Shown here in pieces: positions 56,126-64,000 of a stretch of 64,000 nucleotides of DNA. The stretch covers positions 7,988,213-8,052,212 of the forward strand of contig OZ234493.1 of assembly GCA_965153455.1 (NCBI GenBank). Direction: 5' to 3'. The stretch comes from Sphagnum compactum (taxonomy: Eukaryota; Bryophyta; Sphagnopsida; Sphagnales). The first letter of the stretch is position 1. The number at the start of each line of letters is the position of its first letter. The translations under genes and the position numbers were made by a program. The notes beneath the pieces are model-generated. The model worked only from the letters and a program-made list of their open reading frames with translations, was not told where the DNA came from and did not search any database.

Positions 56126-57494
56126 CCTTTCACTCCATAATGCGACTTCTCATTGCTTGCATGGAAACTCTATGCCTAAAATTGGCTACCACTATTTTTG
56201 GCCTGGACTAATAGCCCTTCCTAATAACACCCAACCTATTCCCCAATATGATTTTTTGGGAATTCAAGATAAAGGTTGGTCGCAGGACCCCATTGTGCTA
56301 TTTGTTCCTGATTCCTCCTTTTTTGTCTTCCCCAATAAAATTGAAGTGAGAAGTAACCATCTTGCATTTACTTGCACTCCAAGTCTAGTTACATATAGTA
56401 AAGGAACAATGGTACCGACAATGAAGCCGCCCCTGAAGTCGTTCGAATCGTCATTCGTCCCGTCATCCAGTCGGATGGATGAAATCCGTCTATTCACAGC
56501 AACAAGAGCCGCAGCAGCAGGAATAGCAACAGCAAGAGCGATGGCGGCGGCTGTGAATGAAGCCTCCCCTAAAGCCGAACAGACAGTGGCCACGGACAGT
56601 AGCTAAAAAAAAGGTAGTCTTGGTACATAGTTATGGGCCTCAAAATAATGACAAAGTCAAAGAACTAGCAGTTCTTCCACGAAAACCATGAGCTTGGCAA
56701 GGTTGTTGAAATGAAAGGAATCGACGATTCTTTCGTTCCTGTTGGGTTCTCAAGAACCGGAACCGAAAGGTTAAAAAATTGGAGTGGGAAATGTGAAGGA
56801 TCGAGCCGGGGGGGATCGACGGGTTAAAGACCCGGAGTGGGAAATGCGAAGGACCGGGCCGGGGGGGGCTCGACGGGTTAAAGAACCGGAGTGGGAAATG
56901 CAAAGGACCGGGCCGAGGGGGGTCGACGGGGTTGAACCAAACATTGTTGAAATAACACACCTGTGCATTATGCACGGGGCACACACTAGTATGTACTATA
57001 TTTGTCTACGGTCTACATTATACACCACTTCATCTTTGGGGTTGAGCTGTGGAGGATGAGCTTCATGTTCCTGATATGACATGTTCATGACTTTTTCCAT
57101 AGAAAGATTTACGTTTTTCACATGCTTCTCTTGGCTGTCATATACTTTGGTCTTACCTGTAAGAAGAAAATCATCAAAACCCTGCAAAAGAACATTATTA
57201 ATGAAAACACCACCCATTCCGAAAACGTAAAGGCAATTAGAAAAAAAAATGGGAGAATTCAAATGGTTTCCAAGGCTGTTGGGGAAAAGGGCTCTCAAGT
57301 CTCATATTCTAGTATAATTAACCAGTGAAAGGGACTCACTCCAAATGATAAAATATTTAACCCATAAATAATAACTAGGGTGTTCTTAGTAAAGGCTATT
57401 AGTCCAGGCCCCCAAAAAAAAATAGTGGCAGACAATTTTAGGAATAGAATTTCCATGCAAACCCAATGAGAAGTCGTGTGATGGAGTGAAGGGG
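56126..57494. mobile_element. 1.37-kb region bounded by inverted repeats with a CpG-rich interior
   Basis: The arm at 56126-56232 and the reverse complement of 57377-57494 are about 85% alike over some 107 bp. Shared pieces include CGACTTCTCATTG, TGCATGGAAA, CCTAAAATTG and GGCCTGGACTAATAGCC. Between them lie a CpG-rich block (56400-56610) open in both directions, a GC-rich minisatellite (56769-56938) and AT-richer sequence. The + frame at 56157-56606 ends in a small Ala/Arg-rich region (RAAAAGIATARAMAAA) that could be a degraded organelle-targeted gene fragment. No transposase is present. Confidence 0.5.
56769..56938. repeat. GC-rich minisatellite, 53-54 bp, about 3.2 copies
   Basis: Copies start GGTTAAA at 56769, 56822 and 56876, and a fourth begins at 56930. 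Each carries GGAGTGGGAAATG, GAAGGA(C/T)CG(G/A)GCCG, a G run and TCGACGG. A 54-bp unit keeps the reading frame, so the + strand encodes a repeated WEMRRTGPGGARRVK-type peptide. Confidence 0.85.
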
Positions 57495-57789
57495 CCTCCC
57501 TTTTTTGTTCTCGAACACCCTGTTGACGAACTCTGGAATTTTGGTGTAATTTTGATTGGAACGTTGAAAAACCATAGCCACTTAAATCGAGTGCTGTTGA
57601 CGTGGGAGAGTTGTGTCCGCCCTTTTCTTTCCTCTTTTTCTTTATTCCTTTGTACATTTTCCCAAATCTACGCCGTGTTTTATTAAATAAAGTTTTGCAG
57701 GGTTTCATCGAATTCAAAGTCCCCAAGGAGTTCACTATTATTGACTTTCCATAGTCCACAGTTGACTACTCTTGACCTTGAAAATGTGG

Positions 57790-57845
57790 TGCCACATGGT
57801 GACTAACATGGACCACATGGACCACATGGTCCACCACATGGTAGA
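57790..57845. repeat. Short CCACATGG repeat
   Basis: CCACATGG or ACATGGACC recurs five times in 55 bp. CCATGTGG/CCACATGG are complementary, so the copies can pair with each other. Confidence 0.7.
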
Positions 57846-57962
57846 CCCCATGAATCATGACTCGCAAGCAAGTAAGAACCCAAGATCCGCTCTCAACCAG
57901 CACACTTGTTGGAGTCATGCCCAACATTTGACCTGGGTTTGTGGATCAAGTTGTAGATAAGT

Positions 57963-58025
57963 GCATGAATGAAAAGAATGAATGGATGAATGAATGGATG
58001 AATGAAAAGAATGAATGAATGAATG
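57963..58025. repeat. GAAT-type tetranucleotide microsatellite
   Basis: About fifteen imperfect GAAT/GGAT/GAAA units in a row: GCATGAATGAAAAGAATG and onward to GAATGAATGGTAG. Confidence 0.85.
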
Positions 58026-58219
58026 GTAGTATTGAAAGTCCAAAGAGGCCTAGTCCCCCCCCACCCCCACCTCAATTCTGTGCAAAGCAAAAAGATGGTG
58101 ACTAACATAGCTAGGAATAGTAGTCATTCTACACACCCATTGAGATGGGGCAGCAGGGACCAGTGCTCATTTTAAGGATCATGACAATTAGCTTTATTGA
58201 TGAGAGTATGCCTCACATG

Positions 58220-59240
58220 CTGAACAAACAAAATACCTAGACCTAGGTCATGTGAGACCTAAATTATGTTTTATCTAAGTTGTATGGCACTTAAACTAGG
58301 TTTAGACTTAAACCAATTAAGTTAAGCATAAACTTAGACTATGTGACACTTAGAATAGGCCTAGACTTAAGTCACATGGCATCTAAAGGACACTTAAACT
58401 AGGTCACACATATTTATTTATTTTTGAATTGAGCCTCTAGGGTCAAGGGTTTTTTTATTACTTCATCCCAAATGACTATTTCATTTTCATGTTTTTTTTT
58501 GTGTTTCTCCAACATTTATCATGCACCTTTTTATATAGTTTAAAAACTTAAAATAAAAGCCAAAAATTTGAGATAAACATTTTAATCACAATTAAATCAC
58601 AATTATTACCTACTAACAACTACCTAGATATCTAGGTAGTCTAGCTTACTATTTATTAACCTAATTTACTACTTATTAATTAACTTAACTTTTTAACTAA
58701 CATAGCTTATGTTACCCTTAAACCTAAGACCACCAGTGCCATGTGGCACCTATGGTTAGACCACATATGCCACATGGCACCTAAACATACTAGAGCTAAG
58801 TCATGCCATATGGCACATAAGCTACTTCTAGACCTAAGGCATGCCATATGGCACTTAAACAAGGCTTAAACATAGGTCATGTAACACCTAGGGTAGGTCT
58901 AAACCTAGGTAGTTTATGTGGTGCCAAGGCTAGGCCTACAACTAAACCATATGACACTTAAGCCTAGTCCACATATGCCATGTGGCACCTAGTAGACCAT
59001 GCCACATGTCACTTAAAGCGAGGCCTAGATTTTAACCTTGTAACATATAATTTAGGCTTATATGTAGGCCATGTGGCTAAGCTAGGCTACTTATATAAGT
59101 CTTAAACTAGGTTATGTAAATAAGCAGCCTAGCTTAAACCACCTACATACCTAGGTTAGATATATATAGGTAGGTAATCTAAATATATAAACTAGGTAAC
59201 CTAATATATACCTATGTAATAGGTAGCCTAAAAAGGTTTT
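58220..59240. repeat. Irregular satellite-like repeat with palindromic GCCATATGGC core
   Basis: About fourteen degenerate copies of CCA(T/C)(A/G)TGGCAC(C/T)TAA followed by AACTAGGCCTAGACCTAG-like sequence recur at roughly 40-70 bp spacing from 58220 to 59060. They grade into CTACCTA-type low-complexity sequence at 59080-59240. The core is self-complementary. No coding frame. Confidence 0.6.
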
Positions 59241-62200
59241 AAACAATTTATTTGGATGCCAAGTTACAAATGTGCACAATGTTTAATTTATCTAGCCTAA
59301 ATTTTTTCATCCATCCTTATAACATGATTATCAAAATACCCAAATAAATGACTTGTGATGTAGGCATGTCATTCGACAATTACATGATGTTTCATGATGT
59401 CATATCTTTAATTGACCTATTATTACAAGTCAATTAAGAAGTTTGTTAGTACTAAGAATATTTCAAGGTTGGCCCCTTAGTTGAAGGTTTCTTTATTGTC
59501 TACCAAATCAATTGGCATATCAATTTACTTGGAAATCACATGGAATCTTTATAAATATTAAAAACTATGGAGACAGAACATAGTTGAAAACATGCAATTT
59601 TTTTCAGTTTTGAAAAAGACATTTCCTCCAAGTGAATTTTGACTAATAGGGTCTTCAAATGGAAGCATTCTTTAAATTCAAAGCCTAGACATTTTGTGGG
59701 ACGTCATGCCATGCTCCCAATTTCAAAAGCACCTTCATCCTCAAGCTTTACACTACGTAATAACATCACCATGTCGTACATTTTGTGTTGAATTCTTCAT
59801 TTCAACAAAACCTTTGTTCAAAAGCCTATAATACAATATTATCCATCCATTTTACATTTATCAAAAAGTCATGCATAAGTTTGTCCTCCACCTTATTCAT
59901 TAATTTTCCTCCTATTATTGAAATACATTTATTATCCATCTTTTATACCAACACTCATTTAAAATTTAAGCTTTTGGTCAAGCGTTCAATTTTGACGATA
60001 AGAACTAATTTGAGCAATATACCTCATTGAAGGATTAGAAAGATCCCCATCTTGGTCAAATAAATCTAGTGATGAAATAAACAAGGAATTGATAATATAT
60101 GGAAGATTTGTCAAAATCCTTTGTATGGTCATCCTCATGTAGATTCCAAATGTCAATTCCGGGTGGATTCATTTGAATCTTGAATAATTTTGGATTTGTT
60201 TTCAAGTATCAAAAAGTAAAAACATGTGTAATCTAGAATGCAAGGCAATTAAATTTTTTTTGTCAAAATTCATTCCTTTGTTGAATCTTTTTTTTTAATT
60301 GTTACTTTTTTCAAGTTTTCATTTTTTTAAAATCAATTTACACAACATGATCCAAACTAAAATTGAAGTGATTTTTTGAGGTTTGTGTTCCTCCTTTTAA
60401 GTTTTCATTTCTTGATGATGAATCTACACAACATGATGGAGCTAAAGTGATTTTTTGGGTTCATGTTTTCTTTGGGAAAGATGTGAGTTTGTTTCCAAAA
60501 GGAAAGCTTGAACTCAAAGCAAGTGCATGAACAAGGTGAAAAATAATGAACATAAGTAAGTTTGAATATTCTAAGCATTTTCCAATTTTTTCTTTTGGAA
60601 ATATAACAGCACTTAAAGAGAAAACATGTTTTGTTTTATTTATTGCATCTATCTTTTGAACAAGAAAGGCTAGGTCATGATAATTGGCACATTACATGCC
60701 AAAAAAATAAAATAAAATACCATTAGATAATTATGTTTACACATAAAACAAACAATAATTCATACAAAACTACAAAACACACACACAAAACATAATAACA
60801 TACAATGGTCTGTGTGTATGTTTTGTTTGTGTGTAAATCATTTTTATACTTCCTTAAAAAACATATATGTGGAATACAAAAATCTGATTTTTTAAAACTT
60901 ATTTATCCATATGTAGTATTTATTTTCAATATTTTTATATTTATTTATTATTTATTATCTAATTATTTATTTGCAAGCAAACCAAGTACACAAAAACATA
61001 AAATTTATTTTATAACCAATCCATTTATACATACAAAGCAAACACACACACAATTAAAATATATGTATAATTTTCTTTTTTTTCTCCCAAAATACAAATT
61101 TATAACCTACACAAACACTATTTTTCTATTTTTCTATTTTTTTATTTATTATTAACTCTTTGAATATATTTTAGTATTACTTAAAAATTTTCTAGCAATT
61201 TATTACTTTTATCTATTTATTTGTACGCAAAATAGGCACCAAAAAAAAATCTATGTTTTAAGTTGAACTAGGATTTTTTTTTGCAATTTTTCATATATCC
61301 AAATTAATAACCATCCACAAGATGATTTTTTTTATTTGGCTATATGCCATATGTGAAAGTATAAAAAAAATTAATTCTTTTATTTTTTGTTGCCTACTAG
61401 AACCGATTGTAAAAATATAGTGATTTAAAATTATTATTTTTAGAATGTGGTGAATATGTCCATTTGATCACAAAAGTATAATAAATAGCTCATAAACAAT
61501 GGTTATATTTGTAACTAGTCACGAGCATGAACGTGGGCACATGTTTAGTTCTAGTTTTTGTTGCTTAGTTATCCTTGTATGTATGTGTGTATATGGATGT
61601 ATGTACCCATTAACCTATAATTCCACTTTCATGTTTATTGAATCATGACTGCATGTTTTTTTAATCACAATTGCAAGTTTTACATCCAAAGGAGATTGAA
61701 AACTTGAATTCATTTTTAGAAAAATATTTATAGTATGCAACACATTACTTTGATGTGAAAGTTATTTTCATTCCTTGGTAAGTTGATTGTTTCAAATTAT
61801 TTCATATAAACATTTAAAGAAAATGTTAAATCACATAAGTTTGGACAATGAATGTTGGAGTTTTAATGGATTTCAAATGATCAAAATCTCAACTTTTGAA
61901 TATATATTTTCCATTGGACCCAAGAAATTACCTTATCACAAGGTGTAACAATTTAGACAACATGTCACAACATCATCCATTAGACATGCCATTAACAACA
62001 CACCAATTGCAAAAACTCTTCCTATGATATAACACAATACCAATTGCTTTTGTAGTTTTTTTGGTCATTAGTGACATTTGTGCAACTCATATCATTGCAC
62101 TTAGGCACTCACAACTTGATGGTCAAGTTGGGCCTTAAATAGTGGTGAATTTTACAATGAACCTTTTTATTGACTATACAATAACATATATGCAAAACAT

Positions 62201-64000
62201 TATGTATTAGTTCCAACTTGAAAACAAAACACTAAAAATAAAATTAAAACCAACAACTTATCAGGGTCAAAGATGAAAATCAATTATGTCACCTTCCATT
62301 CACTATTACAAAGAAAACATGTTAAACAATTGTTAAAACATTTTGTCTCACTACTAATGCCTGACACTTCATTTTGAATGATTCACTACAAAATGGACTA
62401 CAACAAAAACACATTTTCTGGACTTACCAACAACAATATGTCAATCTCTTCAACAAACACAAATGTAAAAAATAGGGGTTGAAGATCATTATTGTTATTG
62501 TTGGTTTAAATATGTAATAAGGGTGAACTTCTCTAAGGTCTTGTTAAGTACATGTGATTTCAAGCTAGTTGGCATTTGTAAACTTCAACAAAGTCAATGT
62601 TTTTTATATCCTATGTTAATTGAAATAACAACATTAGTAAACCATTTCAAAATATAGTCAAAATTTGATCAAATTTGGGTAATGTCCAAGATGCCAATTT
62701 TGAAGTCCAAAACATGAAACAAATTGCAATATGAGATGGTGGAAATTCAAATTGATTTTTTCTCGGTAACTAGGGAGGTCAAAATTATGTACTTGGCTAA
62801 TAAAACTAGAGACTTTCAAGACCTTTTGGAAGTAAAAGGCACACCCATCATCCTTTATCTTTTCCAAAGTCTAGCTTAGTGATTTCAATGTTTTTTTTCA
62901 ACCATTGCCACTAAATCAAATAAAGTCTCTAGAACCCCATCCCCCCCGCCATCCCAACTACAAACAAGTTCAATTTGTTTCATCAACCATAATCAAACAC
63001 CATGAAATTGTTATATAATTTCACAAACATATAAAGGAAAATTCGCTCTTCCCAAGTAGTTGATGTCAGCCTCCAATAGTATAAACACCACCACAACTAT
63101 TACAAATACAATTGCCACAACCCATAAGGAAATTTGCTCCAATCCCATTTCTTTTTGTCTTTCTCAAACTCTATTTGTTCCTCCTCTTTTCCTTTATATT
63201 GTCTTGGACGTCTCAACATTCAAAATCTTCTTCCATTGTTTCTAATCCATGGTTTTGTTTCAAAACCCATAAAAACTCAAAGTTTTTTGTTCCAATGTTG
63301 TTGATGTGAATCATCATTTTAAGTTTCAAAAACCATGATCATTTTCAAATCTACATTCTTACTAAACTTTAAATTGTTTTATTACATGACATTCTTTCTT
63401 AGATCAATCTACCTACATACTTTTTTTTTTGTTTCCAGCAAAGTTCTTGGGGTCGTTGATCCCGCTTCCATAGTTTTTTCACAACAACAAATAAATTCTA
63501 CAATAGGATGTGGATTTTGAAACTAGGAGACAAACATTTGAAACACACACCCAAACATGTTAAAAAGCAAGAAATCCCACCACAAAGCAAAAAATCAGCC
63601 ATGAGATGCTTGATGCGATTTCTCACTAGATCATTAAATCAAGTAAAAACACATATTGGAAAAAAAAAAAGTCTTCATGGATGAAAAAAGAAAATTACAT
63701 TAATTTCACCTTAACAACTTTGAATAAACATCAAAAAGTCCACAAGCAACATCTTCTATTTTTCCTTCACAAATATCTCTCTTTTGCTAGTATTTCAAAT
63801 TTTGGCACAAAGGGGTTTCACAAATTACACAACCAAGGGAAAGAAAACTATTTTTTTCTTCATGGGTCTAGTAAATTTGCACAACTCAAATGGAGAAAAA
63901 AAATTCTTGAAACTAATTCTTCATTTACCTAATTATGGGAAAAAATCATGTTCCAAACATATGTGAAAGTTTGTTTTTTGTGACTTCCTTTTGTAGGAAA
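59241..64000. other. AT-rich intergenic DNA; no gene recognised
   Basis: Long A and T runs and stops occur in all frames. A CpG-poor purine/pyrimidine composition runs to the window end. No domain, RNA gene or clear inverted repeat was recognised. Confidence 0.4.

Noticed and set aside
57295-57759. 154-codon - strand frame through the right inverted-repeat arm
   Set aside because: Part of it is only the translated repeat arm, and the same peptide appears in the left arm in another context. No domain recognised.
1-64000. CRISPR arrays, rRNA genes, bacterial operons or organelle genome insertions
   Set aside because: No regularly spaced repeats with unique spacers, no rRNA-like blocks and no plastid or mitochondrial gene order were seen. 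The genes have plant introns.

Overview
The window is nuclear DNA of a land plant with a large, transposon-rich genome. Three intron-containing genes can be resolved exon by exon: an NPF (NRT1/PTR family) proton-coupled transporter on the + strand (22.2-26.8 kb), a two-RRM chloroplast ribonucleoprotein on the - strand (43.9-45.6 kb), and a class A1 heat shock transcription factor on the - strand (48.2-51.3 kb). All three models close in frame: 641, 332 and 490 residues. The Ty3/gypsy and BED-hAT families here resemble those I associate with seed-free plants (mosses, lycophytes, ferns). This is an impression from memory and does not identify the species.

Layout. 0-2.3 kb: a GC-richer leader-like stretch with one small ORF, no recognised product. 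2.8-4.0 kb: 3' piece of a gypsy element on the - strand. 4-11 kb: AT-rich decayed DNA with a tandem duplication and a foldback MITE. 11.5-20.1 kb: a nearly complete but heavily mutated gypsy element (gag, protease, RT, RNase H, integrase, then a PHD-finger-like C-terminus), split by a CACTA-like DNA transposon at 17.84-19.6 kb. 22.0-26.9 kb: NPF gene with a TATA box, a duplicated leader intron and a foldback in intron 4. 27-33 kb: no recognised gene. 33-38.4 kb: dispersed/tandem repeat family interrupted by a second CACTA-like element (33.8-36.3 kb). 38.5-41.4 kb: decayed BED-hAT transposase. 43.9-52.1 kb: gene island with the cpRNP and HSF genes and their promoters. 52.05-55.4 kb: several MITEs, one of them just upstream of the inferred HSF promoter. 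56-57.5 kb: CpG-rich island with a GC-rich minisatellite between inverted repeats. 58.2-59.1 kb: irregular satellite with a palindromic core. 59.2-64 kb: AT-rich DNA without a recognised gene.

The three genes do not form a pathway; they are a membrane transporter, a chloroplast RNA-binding protein and a heat-stress regulator. The transposon copies carry many C-to-T and G-to-A type stops, as expected for long-methylated DNA, while the genes and the 56.4-57 kb island keep CpG. The clearest unusual points are nested transposons whose insertion sites can be proved from paralogous empty sites inside the window, a gypsy family that ends in a PHD-like reader module, a required GC-AG intron in the HSF DNA-binding domain, paired heat shock elements in the HSF promoter/leader, and an NPF start codon that forms the last three bases of its exon.
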